A DNA stretch of 64,000 nt, taken from positions 153,614,623 to 153,678,622 of the forward strand of contig CM023451.1 of NCBI GenBank assembly GCA_013339765.2. Reading direction: 5' to 3'. The stretch is from Haemaphysalis longicornis. Taxonomy: Eukaryota > Arthropoda > Arachnida > Ixodida > Ixodidae. A program made the translations under genes and the position numbers. The notes under the pieces were generated by a model, which was not told where the DNA came from, did not search any database, and saw only the letters and a program-made list of their open reading frames with translations. Below are positions 20,700-30,931 of the stretch, piece after piece (positions within the stretch are counted from its first letter, which is position 1; every line of letters starts with the position of its first letter).

Positions 20700-23551
20700 C
20701 GGCTGGCTTCCAAGCTTCCCGCCAGAGCGCCCTTACTTGTACGCAAAGACCGCACCCCTACTTACGATTCCGCATCAGTTTTACTAGCGAACGTCCGAAG
20801 CTATCTTCCCAAAAGGGCAGCTTTTGAGGCCATCTTGGAGGATAATGCCACCGACATTGCAATACTAACTGAAACATGGCTAACTACTTCGATTAATGAC
20901 GAAGAGCTACTACAGGATAACACATCATACCACGTGTACAGACTTGACCGGACCGGGCGTAGGGGTGGTGGTGTCCTAATCTTTGTCAAAAGTGATTTGC
21001 CTTCCTTCCATGTTAAAATTGACACTAATCATGAAATTCTTTGCGTAAATATATCTTTTCCTTCTAGTACAAACATACTTATAGCGTGTTACCGAGCACC
21101 CGACTCCGATATCTCGTTTATTTACGACCTTCACTCCGTCATGCTTGATATCTACTGTCGCTTTCCTCGTGCCAATTACTTCCTATGCGGTGATTTCAAT
21201 TTTCCTGACATCGACTGGAATAACCTGTCCGCACCATCCCGTCATTCAAAAGTTTTTCTGGATTTCGTACTAATGTTCAATTTCACCCAAGCAGTCAATA
21301 TGCCGACACGTGGCACTAACACTCTTGATTTGGTTCTTTCTTCGAAGCCTGATCTAATTCAATCGTTATCGTGCATAAATGGGCTAAGCGACCACAAAAC
21401 TGTTCTGTTCGACATGCGCATTCCGATTCTTCGTCGAATACCCTCCATAAAATATATTCGGGATTACAAGAAAGCAAACTTCACTTGCATCAACACCGAT
21501 CTTGAAAACTTCTACAGCTTTTTTAAGGTTTCCGCCCTTCAGAGGACAGTCGAAGAAAACTGGCTACTTTACAAACATAAAATTCAAGAGCTAATCGAAA
21601 AGTATGTTCCCCTCATTCGTATTCGCGGCGATTCCAATCAACCATGGTATTCTAATGCCTTAAAAAACTTTCCCAAAGGAAGAAACGCCTCTTTCGAGAG
21701 GCAAAACGCCGCACTACTGCAGCCAAGTGGTCTAAATACTTCAAGTGCCTTCATGATTACACGCGTCTTCTGCGACGCTCTAAAGAAAAGTTTTATCACC
21801 ATGACATGTTAAACATTTTACGCGTTAACCCCCGTAAATTCTGGAATCTCCTAACTCCGAAACACAACCACACACATACAATTTCTTTGAGAAATTCCGA
21901 CGGTTCAGAGGTACCGCAGGACCAACGGTCTGACGTCATGAATACATATTTTCTGTCCGTTTTCACCCGTGAAAATGACTTTGATAGCCCCGATTTACCC
22001 ATTCAACATTTCTCCCAAATGCTTCCGATTAGCATCACTGCCTCGGGTATCGCTAAACTTATAGAAAAACAAAAAATATCTTGTGCCCCGGGACCAGATA
22101 AAATCACAGCTAAAATACTTAAAGGTACGCTAACGCTTTCCAGCAAAATATTAGAAATAATATTCACGCAAACGATAAAAGACAGTACGATTCCGAATGA
22201 CTGGAAGCTAAGCAGCATATCTCCAATATTTAAAGCGGGTAATCGGTCTGACCCTTCAAATTATCGTCCAATTTCTTTAACTTCTATACCTTGTAAGCTG
22301 CTTGAGCACATAATCTACTCTAGCGTGGCAACCCATCTTGAAAACAACTCCTTCTTTTTTAAAAATCAGCATGGCTTTCGCCCGGGTTTTTCCTGTGAAT
22401 CACAACTTTTTGAGTTTACGACGGACCTCCACTTAAACCTCGACTCTTCATTTCAAACCGATGTCATCTTCCTCGATTTTTCTAAGGCGTTCGATCGCGT
22501 TCCTCATCAACGACTTATGCTTAAGCTTTCCTCCCTTAATCTCGACCCGCTCATACTGTCATGGATACGAGCCTTTCTCACTAATCGATCCCAATACACA
22601 GTCGTCGGAGGTCACCGTTCCTCGACTACAAATGTAATATCTGGTGTACCTCAAGGTTCCGTCCTCGGCCCTCTCCTCTTTCTAATTTTTATTAATGACC
22701 TTCCCTCAAGTGTTACATCTTCGATACGTCTTTTTGCAGACGATTGTGTCGTTTACCGCCGTATATGTGATAGCTCTGATCAACTTGCCCTTCAAAATGA
22801 TTTAAACGTAATTGAAAATTGGTGTTCTTTCTGGATGATGCAACTTAATATTTCTAAATGTAAATTCATGCAAGTTTCCCGTAAGCGTTCAAACATAAAT
22901 TATACTTATTCCCTGCAGTCTAACCATCTCGTTCTAGCAGAATCGTACCGATACCTGGGTGTACTCATCAACAGCAAACTAACATGGACTGACCATATCG
23001 CACAGCTTACGGCCAATGCCTCCAAAACATTAGGTTTCATCAGAAGGTCCCTGTCCTGCTCACCGGCCTCAGTTCGTAAACTCGCCTACGAAACCTACGT
23101 CCGTAGTAAACTCGAATATGCTTCTCCAATTTGGAATCCACACCAATCTTATTTAATAGACTCCCTTGAAGCCATTCAGAATCGCGCGGCTCGATTCATA
23201 ACCTCCAAATACAATTTCCGCACAAGTGTTACGGCTATAAAATTATCACTGTCTCTCAACTCCCTGGATCTTAGACGGAAAATAGCACGCCTTTGTTTAT
23301 TCCACAAACTGTATTTCAATTTTGCTTACTTACATGGCTCCCTGCTTCTCCCACCAATTCGAACTTCACGCCGTCTCTTTAATTCTTTGAGTGTCCAAAA
23401 TTTAAAAGGTTCAACTAACGCTTTCAACAAATCTTTTCTTCCGTTAACAATTGATGATTGGAATCGGCTTCCAAATGCAATAGCCAATGAACGTAATACT
23501 CTAAAGTTTAAAACCTTACTCGAAACTCATTTTACAACCGCACCGTCGTAA
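20694..23551 (+). CDS. LINE ORF2: endonuclease plus reverse transcriptase (one -1 shift)
   Basis: The endonuclease motifs appear in order: NVRSY, TETWL (~20860), RRGGGVLIFV, CYRAPDSD, GDFNFPDIDW (21189), TRGTNTLDLV and SDHK (21387). They occupy frame 0 up to ~21668. The reverse transcriptase continues in the -1 frame: PGPDKITAKIL, SNYRPISL, QHGFRPG, FLDFSKAFDRVPH, GVPQGSVLGPLLFLIFINDL, FADD at 22733-22744, YRYLGVLI, LEYASPIWNPH, and a CR1-like C-terminus ending at 23551. The frame 0 reading would stop at 21812 with a nonsense tail. The product would nick target DNA and prime reverse transcription. With no ATG before the endonuclease, its start is unclear: readthrough from ORF1, non-AUG initiation, or mutation. 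The reverse transcriptase part alone is 581 codons without a stop. Confidence 0.88.
21662..21702 (+). promoter_or_regulatory. A-AAA-AAC slippery heptamer with downstream stem-loop
   Basis: In ORF2 phase, 21662-21668 is A AAA AAC, an efficient -1 slippage site. Slippage there joins the endonuclease frame exactly to the reverse transcriptase frame. A 6-bp GCCTCT/AGAGGC stem with a TTCG loop occupies 21687-21702, 18 nt downstream, which is farther than the usual 5-9 nt. A one-A deletion from an ancestral A7 run explains the same pattern. Confidence 0.45.
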
Positions 23552-23785
23552 TTTCTGTGTGTAGCCAGTTGCTTTTTTTACATTTTTATGCCACTTTGAA
23601 TCGTGCTATTACTTGTATAACGAGTTCTGTTATTATTATTGCCCTGTAATTCCAATTCTTGAATTGTATCCTACTTTACGTTCTTGGTCTGACATTGCCT
23701 TTGTGTATGATTGTTCGACCCCCCCCCCCTTATGTAATACCCCGTCAGGGGCCCTTAAGGGTAAATAAATGATGATGATGATGAA
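23552..23785 (+). other. LINE 3' UTR, terminal hairpin and (GAT)n tail
   Basis: After the ORF2 stop there is a T-rich UTR, then ACCCCGTCAGGGG and the palindrome CCCTTAAGGG (~23750-23759), AATAAA, and five GAT/ATG repeats ending near 23783. Terminal hairpins plus a short repeat tail are what CR1/L2 reverse transcriptases recognise, by family knowledge. Confidence 0.75.
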
Positions 23786-23915
23786 AACAAAAAAATTTCC
23801 CCGCACCTCCCCGAAGGGAATCGTGCAGAAATGCGAATGCATTGGGTGCACCGATGAGTGTGTTGCGAGTAATGGCGTAATTAATGACGAGAGTGTGAAC
23901 GTAATCATTTATTCA

Positions 23916-24223
23916 TCAGCACCTGTTTGTGTTATCGTTGTACCTGACGGCCACAATCACTGCCTTGTGATCGCTAAAGCGCACGGTCAAAGGGTCTTTG
24001 AGAAGCATACGCGCGTCACAGTTTCGCGTAAAGACCAGATCAATGCAACTCCCGTGAATGGTAGTGGGGCACGTGTCGAAGCCGGCAGAGAGACAATGCA
24101 TAGAGTGCCTGGTCTGCATGACTCGACCAGCCACTCGCCACTCTTCTTGCGCACGTCAACGTTGAAGTCGCCAACCATGACTATGGGGTCAGAGGGTTTG
24201 GAGCGCACGCGCACACTTCCCAT
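23916..24223 (-). pseudogene. Endonuclease/exonuclease/phosphatase-type domain remnant
   Basis: Two minus-strand frames carry successive parts of one EEP-type endonuclease. The first (24223 to about 24130) contains DPIVMVGDFNVDV. The second (about 24134 to 23916) contains TTIHGSCIDLVFTRNC and FSDHKAVIVAV. The GDFN, IDLV and SDH motifs are the catalytic signatures of this fold. A frame change near 24130 breaks the gene. Motif spacing and lack of an adjacent reverse transcriptase point to the Helentron C-terminal endonuclease rather than a LINE. A related C-terminal scrap is at 36051-36146. Confidence 0.65.
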
Positions 24224-24235
24224 AGCCGCGTCCAG

Positions 24236-24415
24236 AAATGCATTCGCATTTACGACGACGACGACGATGAAGGCAGAACTACGAGGCGCGAGCGCACGTG
24301 CGACGACGACGACGACGGCGAAAGAAATGCATTCGCATTTACGACGACGATGACGACGAAGGCAGAACTACGATGCGCGAGCGCACGTGCGCTCGCGCTG
24401 GAGGAATGCAGGCGC
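24236..24415 (-). repeat. ~89-bp tandem repeat with AAATGCATTCGCATTT palindromes
   Basis: AAATGCATTCGCATTTACG begins at 24236 and again at 24325. Each unit contains (GAC)n and GAAGGCAGAACTACGA. A variant palindrome recurs at 24452-24467. Confidence 0.8.
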
Positions 24416-24639
24416 ACGCCGGCCAACGGAGCAAGACAACCCCCGGATAATAAATGCATCCGCATTTAAAACGTATTTGACTGAGCAGCGTCAAAGAAAA
24501 CAAGAACGAAAGTGCCCCCATGCGGCGAGCGAGTAGTTCGAACGCGGTAATATTTAATTGCACTTAATACCCCTCCGTTCAGTACGTCGTGAGTGGATTG
24601 ACCAAGGAGAAGAAAAAATGTGAAGGGTTTGAGGGGTAA

Positions 24640-24895
24640 AGAGTGCTACGTGGCTGGAGCTCCACTTCCCCTCTCGTCTTTCGACGACATTCTCCCCTAA
24701 GGAAGGCGGGTTCGATTCCCGTACGCGGCGGCCGCTTTTCTGATGGCGGCGAAAACCGAAAACGCCCGTGTGTTCGAGATTGCGGCGGGCGTTAAAGATA
24801 CCCGGGTGGTAAAAATTATTCCGGATCCCTCCACTACAGCGCGCCTCATCGCCTGTTTAGCGTCGGCGCGTTAAACCCCATATTCAATCAATCAA
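24640..24895 (+). mobile_element. Ruka-type tRNA-derived SINE
   Basis: A degenerate tRNA-like head has the B box GGTTCGATTCCCG near 24709. The body includes GGCGGCGAAAACCGAAAACGC, GTTAAAGATACCCGGGTGGT, TTCCGGATCCCTCCACTACA and TAGCGTCGGCGCGTTAAACC, with a (CAAT)n tail at 24884-24895. The structure matches Ruka-like SINEs described from ticks. Homologous bodies lie at 39432-39660 (minus) and 46440-46650. Confidence 0.8.
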
Positions 24896-24899
24896 ACTC

Positions 24900-25580
24900 C
24901 CAAAGAAAGCATGTACAAAGCCAATTTGTGTGTGCACTATAACGCTGTCTGTCACTTTAATGCGTAGCATTCATTGCCGAGTGCCCCAACAGCTAGCACA
25001 GTGCAACGCCCTGCTCTCTCAGAAAAATACATGTCTGGCGGAAGTAATTCACTTAATTGTTATAACAGAGCAGGAGAAAACTGATGGAACAAAATTTTGA
25101 AAAACCAAGAAATAAGAGCAATAGAAAAAGTAACTTTCCTTACAAGTATTATGGCGAAATAAAAAAATACGCACTTACACACGTCCCCAGAAAAACGAAG
25201 ACTAGACTAAAAAACCGCGGGAAAGATTGTTGGAAATACAATTACAAATTCCGATTCAGATAAAGACTATTTCATGTACAAGTACATGAGTACAATATAG
25301 CACAATATAGCGAAAATGGACCAGCCATGCGCTACACCTTGCATATTTGCAGTGAGGTCACTTCATCGCTATAATGGTGTACATTTACATCATTGGCGAA
25401 AAGAAATAAAATAAAACTTGAAAAAAAAGATCCAACGTCTTTTGCTACTCATAGCAGAACCCGGCTGTAAAGAACAATTCACACTCTAGACGAGCGGCAT
25501 AATAATGTTATGGGTTAGTAGACAATTTTCTGAATTTCTACAAATTTCTAGGTGTTTCCCGAGACTACTGCTGTTTAAAA
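24900..25580 (+). repeat. Dispersed repeat related to 47270-48170
   Basis: The left part (TTTAATGCGTAGCATTCATTGCCGAG; CAACGCCCTGC; ACTTAATTGTTATAACAGAG) matches 47285-47400. The right part (GCGGCATAATAATG...TTAGTAGACAATTTTCTGAATTTCTAC) matches 48078-48130. This copy has about one internal unit where the 47 kb copy has about five. It is an unclassified element with a variable tandem core. Confidence 0.6.
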
Positions 25581-26780
25581 TGTGTGTGTTGGTTGTGGAC
25601 TGCCCAAATAATAACGGCTGTTTCGCGTGGGCAATTTACTTTAGTAAATGCACAATCATTTTTACATTTTACGTCGTCTAGCCTAGTTCTTTCATTTGTG
25701 CCGCGCCAGCCAGTTGGTTGTTTTACTCCGCATTCCTAGAGATACCTTTTACTATGAAGGAGTATGCTCTAAGCTGTTGCGGACCGTATAGCTGACAAAG
25801 ACGTTAGTTTTTTGTTGTCCTCCGAAATAAAAATGAAATAAGGAGGGGGGAGGGGAAGGATACTTTTGACAAAAAAAAAAAAGTAGCAATCCAGCGAGCA
25901 TGGCTTGCTACCCCATATAGACATGAGAGGGGCGAAAATGTGCGAAAGAAGCGAAGACACAAAAAAAGCCACAAATACACTAACAAACGCAGGTAAGCAC
26001 ATAAAAACTGGTTAGACGCGCCTTCGCACACCCGTCACGTGTACAGCCTGAACTTCGCGGGGTGTTGGCGTTCGTGTAAGCAGAACGGGCGAGCCCGATG
26101 GTGCCCATCCATGGGCGTCAGCAGGGTGGTGCGAATTGGGCACTTGCCCCTGCCACCCAAGCCACACCAGCCCTGGCCACGCCCCTCCTCGCTCTCCCCC
26201 TCTCCCGCCCGCGACTCAACGGGTTTGCCCCCCTCAAGACAAAATCCTGCCGAAGCCTATGGCCCCATCGGTAGACACATATATCTAGTATACTACTGAC
26301 AAAAACACCGCTACTAGAGTAACCAACCTCTTGGTGAGCGTTGTCATCTAGACCCGTCTAGAGCGTGAATGACTACAGGCGCACTGTATCATGTGCGGTG
26401 GTTCCTTGTGATACCCCACGGGGAACCCTGGGGTGCCTTGAGGAACCAAGGTAGGCTTAAGGGTAACTTTGGGGGCGCAAGGCCGCCGAATCGCCTTGGC
26501 GTAGGCTGCATGTTGTTTAGGAGCCCTAAAATTTCTGTTTCGTACCTCAGCGACACTGGCTTAATTCAAAAACTTTAAATCTCTTCACTCTGAGACTTTC
26601 GCTCTTGCCCTTTTACTTAATTTCGTTGGTCCCTCTCTCAGCTTGCATCTCTTTTCTGCCCTCCTCTCTCTTGGGCCTTTCTTCCTTTTCCCCCTCCCCT
26701 AACAGAGTAGCATGAAGGCGATTTTGTACGCCGGCTAAACACTCTGTTTTCTAATAAAGAGCTTCTCTCTCTCTCTCTCA
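25581..26780. other. No gene recognised; (TC)n tract at its end
   Basis: Frames are short. A (TC)n microsatellite near 26765-26778 directly precedes the fold-back element target duplication. A CT-rich stretch occupies 26150-26240. Confidence 0.5.
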
Positions 26781-26793
26781 CATATATCTAGTT
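26781..26793. repeat. 13-bp target duplication, left, of fold-back element
   Basis: CATATATCTAGTT recurs exactly at 27245-27257, bracketing the fold-back element. Confidence 0.8.
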
Positions 26794-26888
26794 GAAAGTG
26801 AACATTTCGACAGACTTCTGTCTGGTTGGGAAGTTACTGAACTGGGATTTAATTAGGCTCCAACCAATACAATGCAAAAAGGCAAAAA

Positions 26889-26929
26889 ACCCGACGTTTC
26901 GAAGCCGGCTCGGCTTCTTCTTCAGGGGT
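26889..26929 (-). ncRNA. Hammerhead-like ribozyme core (left arm, minus strand)
   Basis: This is the reverse-complement counterpart of 27155-27195. It has CUGAAGA, a 6-bp stem II GAAGCC/GGCUUC, then GAAA-C-GUC, with a 4-bp stem I ACCC/GGGU. Confidence 0.5.
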
Positions 26930-27154
26930 GACAGTGGCCACGCTGCAGCTCCATCTTATAGTCTCACATTTGCTGGCCTCGCACAAAGCCCTCGTCGCTG
27001 CGGCACGTAATCCGTGTGTGTACACCGAGGGGAGAGTGCCAAGCGAGCGATTAACATTCCCAGGTGTGCGTTGAATTACGTGCCGCAGCGAGGGGCTTTG
27101 TGCGAGGCCAGCAAATGTGAGACTATAAGATGGAGCTGCAGCGTGGCCACTGTC

Positions 27155-27195
27155 ACCCCTGAAGAAGAAGCCGAGCCGGCTTCGAAACGTCGGGT
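27155..27195 (+). ncRNA. Hammerhead-like ribozyme core (right arm, plus strand)
   Basis: In order: ACCC (stem I), CUGAAGA matching CUGANGA, one unpaired A, stem II GAAGCC/GGCUUC with a GAGCC loop, GAAA, CGUC, then GGGU (stem I partner). Predicted cleavage lies after GUC at 27191. Stem III would be only ACGU, which is self-complementary, so activity would probably need a dimer. The motif is seen; ribozyme activity is inferred. Confidence 0.5.
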
Positions 27196-27244
27196 TTTTT
27201 GCCTTTTTGCATTGTATTGGTTGGAGCCTAATTAAATCCCAGTT

Positions 27245-27257
27245 CATATATCTAGTT
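27245..27257. repeat. 13-bp target duplication, right, of fold-back element
   Basis: CATATATCTAGTT is identical to 26781-26793. Confidence 0.8.
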
Positions 27258-28756
27258 ACCTTTAGTACAGTAAATTCTCGTTTCGAGGGTATAAATATTA
27301 CTGAGAATGTGCGGTAACTAAACATGACAAAAAAACTGCCCCTGAGAGAAACAAGTAGTCCATACACCATTTACGCGTGGATATCCTTAGCGAATAATTT
27401 TCGCTGGTGTGAAGGAACAGCAGTTGGTTGTAGTGTGCAATTAATACACACGAATTCACCTGACTTCATTATTTGAGCACGAGAACTTGCAATCAAGTCC
27501 TTTTATTATTATTTTTTGAAGGATATATTTAGTTCTCTGCTCATACTTAACACCCGGCGACCCTATCTTGTTCGCAGAGTTCTTTTGTTTATTTTCCTGC
27601 TGCGTTTTTTATCTGATAAAATATGGGTAGTGTACCCAATGTTGTTACAAGACCTCTTGATGCCGGTCATAACTGAAAAATAGAAGTCAGGCAGGGTCCT
27701 TGCGGCCCTCTTGGCAACAAAATGACTAAATGCTGTCAACGTAGCGCCAATTTTATTCGATAATGATCACGACCTAAGTTATTGCTGCTGACGGGTCCTT
27801 TTTTGTTGTTGTTAGGGCTAATGGGGAGAGAAGGTGTCTATGGGACGAATTGCAGCCTCAGTTAGACCGAGAAAGTGTCTTATGGGCCTGAAAAAAAAAA
27901 AAAGGTTTCAAACAATGGTTCTCAAACTTGCAGTTCAGTGTTTTGATGACGCCGGGATTACAAGTCGCATTGGCGGGGTATAGACACGATAGCTTATTAC
28001 CCCTCGGGATCTTGTACGAACCTTTCAAATTCATATTCGGGATCGATCAGTGACGCACTGGTTGAACTCAGCCCGAATTGATGGAATTGACTTTGTTGTC
28101 ATTGAATTCAACCACTCCCCTAGGGCCTGGCATCACAAAGGCTTAGCTACGGCGCAACTAAACAAATAGGACGCAGGCGGAGGTACAGGCGGCTTCCTCG
28201 ACAGGGATTGATTAGAAGGCTGGCCGTCCTTTTTCCTTAACGTATTAGTGCTCCGTTTCAAAATGCCTCGCGAATATTACTTTTGAATCTTCACTACGTG
28301 CCGAGGTGTGCTCACATTGGCACAGAGCTGCCGAGGCGTTTCTCAGCATCACCTGGGGCTCTCTTTTGCATTTGTAATGGATTCACCAACCAGAGGGGTG
28401 CTGTTGCGCTGAACCTGAACTCCCCAGCGATGCTTTCTTAGTGGTTGTGTACCTTCTTCCGCCCAAAGCAATTTCGTTTAGGGTCTCGGTACTTGTCTAT
28501 GTTGTTTTCGTCTTTTGAGGGGGGATTCCCTTCGGCGATGCTCAGAGCTCTGCCCTTCGGGTGTTGTACCCAGCGATCTCACGCTAAATTTTTTTGTTTT
28601 TTATTCACTAGTACGTCCTCTCGCTTTTGCTGCGGGATAGATAGCAGGGGGCGAAGCATCTCTCTCATTTCCACGGCCCACCCAAACAAAGGAATTGAGA
28701 AAAAGCTGGGTATTGAAACATGGACGCCCAACAGCCTGCACTTCATTTTTATTTTT
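27258..28756. other. No gene recognised
   Basis: Short frames only. The 110-residue frame at 28445-28777 has no recognisable domain and runs into the terminal palindrome of the next element. Confidence 0.5.
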
Positions 28757-29415
28757 AAGTGCGAATGCACTTCTTAGCGAGCCTGAATCGTCCGCCGCCG
28801 TCGTCCGCATAGCAACAGCTGCGGGTGCGCTCGCTCCTCGTCTTCCCTAGCAACGGGGGGAGATGGGCGCGCGCTACTCTCCTCTCTTCTCTCCGCTCAG
28901 TGACTGCGGGTGTTGGGCGCCTCCTCTCCACTTCGGGCGGGAGAGCTCTCGCTCGCGTAGCGGGCGCTCCGCATTCCGACGCGTGAGGGCGCTCGTGTAG
29001 CCCTCGCCGTAACGGCGGGCGCTACTCTCCTCCTCCTCTCTCCGCTCAGTGACTGCGGGTGTTGGGCGCCTCCTCTCCACTTCGGGCGGGAGAGCTCTCG
29101 CTCGCGTAGCGGGCGCTCCGCATTCCGACGCGTGGAGGGCGCTCGTGTAGCGGCCCGCGTGGCGCGGGAGGGTATTAGTCGAGCGCGCGCCGTCGTCGAG
29201 AGCGGTCGCTGGTCCTGCATCTCGATAACGATGATGGCGGACCGGGCAATGGTACCAGCAATAACGAGTGAAATATCTTTCTTTGTAGTTGTGTGCGTGT
29301 GTGTAATCTCTCGACTACTCATTAAGATCACGATATCCACCGTAATCGCGCAATCAACAACCGTGCATTCGCACTTACACACTCTCCCCCTCGGGGAAGT
29401 GCGAGGGAAATTTTT
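28757..29415 (+). mobile_element. Helentron-like non-autonomous element with 149-bp tandem core
   Basis: It opens with the palindrome AAGTGCGAATGCACTT (28758-28773) and closes with GTGCATTCGCACTTACACAC and a CCCCCTCGGGGAAGTGCG box followed by T8 (29362-29415). The closing block matches the minus-strand end of the 23795-24480 element. Between lies a CT-rich region with two 149-bp tandem units. No intact frame. Confidence 0.5.
28870..29165 (+). repeat. 149-bp tandem duplication
   Basis: TCCGCTCAGTGACTGCGGG begins at 28892 and again at 29041. Units are nearly identical through GCATTCCGACGCGTG(G)AGGGCGCTCGTGTAG. Each contains CTCTCC and TTCGGGCGGGAGAG promoter-like GC-rich stretches. Confidence 0.85.
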
Positions 29416-30654
29416 TTTGAAAACAAAACTGGCGTCGGGAGTTTCCTGAGGCAGGCTATGGTGCCGGCCTCAAATTTTGGTTTTTTAATCAATACGGCTG
29501 TCATTTCTTTTGAGGGGCCTATTGAAATTGTGGTATTTTGTTCAGTTAGTCCGGCCCCGCATAGCACCGTGAATAGGATTTCCGCGCCTCGTACGGAAAT
29601 GTATACAGATTATTGTTTTTGTGGTTGGTGCTCCTTCGAAAAAGTTTTTTCTAGTTTTACTTGGACTGAAAAGCGGCGCTCAGGCCACCGAAAAAAATGA
29701 GCGTGAAAAAAGGCGCGGCCACAGCTGTGTCCTTTGTCCTCTTTTATTCGTTTTCGACAAACTGGTTTTCTCATTTTCGCATCAATACAAAACCGGTCTG
29801 TCATGTGTTCAGATGTTTTGTGGCCCTACGACCTTCTTGACTGCTCACGATTTTTCCGGTGGCCGCCTGTTAATGATTGTACGCGTCGTACAGCGATTCG
29901 CAGACGTCAGGAAGTTATTAGCGCGATAGCGGCTCATTCGCTTCCCCTGTGGCTCCTAGCCGTCCGCTATCAGCCTTGCTCATCAGGCGTCCACGGAGAT
30001 ACGTCACCGCGACCAACCGGAAGCTACGACTGAGGCAGCAAGATTCGGGGGCTCCGCTGAACCTATAATGTGGCGCTAGGGCAACAGAAGTGTCGGAAAG
30101 AGGAAAATAATAAAACATCGGATACGAAAGAAAGGACACGTGTTTTCACCAGGTGCCGCGCCTGCGCGGTGAAGTTTGGTCTATCCTCCGTCAGTGGTAA
30201 CATGCTCGACAGACATTTTCTCGAACCATGTCCGCAACTTACGCCATCACACCAAAGCGTGTTTCCACCAGAAGATCAGAAATATACGTTTGCGGTAATT
30301 CATGGTTCGACGCAACTCGTGGGCTACGAGACATGTCGTAGTTGGAGCTTCTGAAGAGTTTTGACCTCTTTGGGATCCTTAAAGGGGTCCTGAAATACCT
30401 TCCGCCGATGCATGGATATACATGTAACCAAATAAAGCAATGTATTAGCAACCTCCTCCAGCAAGAATTTTGTTAAAGCGATGAGTATTAGCTGAGAAAT
30501 CGTAAATAAAAAACCGCGCATTATCGTTGCGCCGCGTTTCCTCCTCCTTTCAACTTACTCTCCGCTGTTGACGGTGCGCAAGCCTTCCCTCCCATGATGC
30601 TGCGCTCCTCAGCGGTGACGTACTTCCGCTATTGCGCTGCTCATACTGCCGTCT
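29416..30654. other. No gene recognised
   Basis: Frames are up to ~105 residues, overlapping on both strands without recognisable motifs. Confidence 0.5.
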
Positions 30655-30662
30655 GCTACGGG
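30655..30662. repeat. 8-bp target duplication, left, of P-like transposon
   Basis: GCTACGGG precedes terminal CATGGAGG and is repeated at 32241-32248. Confidence 0.88.
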
Positions 30663-30850
30663 CATGGAGGAAAAAAAAGCTTAGGAGAGGCCCCCAGCTA
30701 TCCCCGCTCATTGGCAAAAGTGTGGAGGAAGTCACGTGTTTTCGGCGGCCATTGGAAGTCGCGTTAGCAACGGCGTACTAGCAACGGCCCGCCCGCCATC
30801 CGCCAGTCATGGAGGAAAGGCAGCGCCTGCCTTGTCGTCCGATTGCGAAG

Positions 30851-30931
30851 ATGTCTGCTTCGCTTTGCTGCGCTGTGGTCTTGCGGAACTCTAAAAGGAT
30901 GCTTCGAGTTGCGACAGCTGCGAAGATGTGA
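30851..30931 (+). pseudogene. Possible decayed THAP-domain start in P-like element
   Basis: The frame from ATG 30851 reads 26 residues with SLCCAVVLRNSKRM before TGA. THAP proteins commonly begin with a C-C-A-V-x-C-x-N-S pattern. Here the second zinc cysteine is missing in frame, but TGC is present one base out of phase, consistent with an indel. Too short to be certain. Confidence 0.3.

Larger units (their letters stand above)
19161..23785 (+). mobile_element. Near full-length CR1/L2-type non-LTR retrotransposon
   Basis: The 4.6 kb element has, in order, ~2.2 tandem 5' monomers of ~290 bp, ORF1 with a 2A-like site and coiled coil, ORF2 with apurinic-type endonuclease and reverse transcriptase, a ~230 bp 3' UTR with a CCCTTAAGGG hairpin, and a (GAT)n tail after AATAAA. 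Lack of a poly-A tail and presence of a short microsatellite tail fit CR1/L2-like elements. I found no target duplication. Coding is interrupted at three points: an extra T in a T9 run, a TAG between ORF1 and ORF2, and a -1 change at A6C. The first and third lie in homopolymers. The rest is uninterrupted, so this copy is young or its breaks are sequencing errors or recoding sites. Confidence 0.9.
23795..24480 (-). mobile_element. Internally deleted Helentron-like element with endonuclease remnant
   Basis: Reading the minus strand from 24480, there is an AAATGC...GCATTT palindrome, ~89-bp tandem units with (ACG)n tracts and further copies of the palindrome, an endonuclease-like coding remnant, then a CCCTTCGGGGAGGTGCGGGG box and T-rich end abutting the LINE tail. 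The same termini are seen at 28757-29415. Helentrons encode a C-terminal endonuclease, and the remnant fits that; the assignment is inferred. Confidence 0.55.
26794..27244. mobile_element. Fold-back element, probably Penelope-like LTR pair in inverted arrangement
   Basis: Arms 26840-27010 and 27075-27244 are ~170 bp, near-perfect reverse complements, separated by a 64-nt spacer. The whole is flanked by a 13-bp direct repeat. Each arm contains CTGAAGAAG...CGAAACGTCGGG, a motif I associate with hammerhead ribozymes in Penelope-like retroelement repeats. No GIY-YIG or reverse transcriptase coding remains. Inverted repeats and target duplications of this size are known for Penelope-like elements, so that class is favoured; a simple fold-back DNA element is the alternative. 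Confidence 0.68.

Noticed and set aside
20801..21025. Minus-strand frame within the LINE endonuclease
   Set aside because: Shadow of the plus-strand coding sequence, as are the other minus-strand frames between 19.3 and 22.3 kb.
23769..24353. 194-residue plus-strand frame starting MMMMMK
   Set aside because: It starts in the LINE GAT tail and is antisense to the endonuclease remnant, whose motifs lie on the minus strand.
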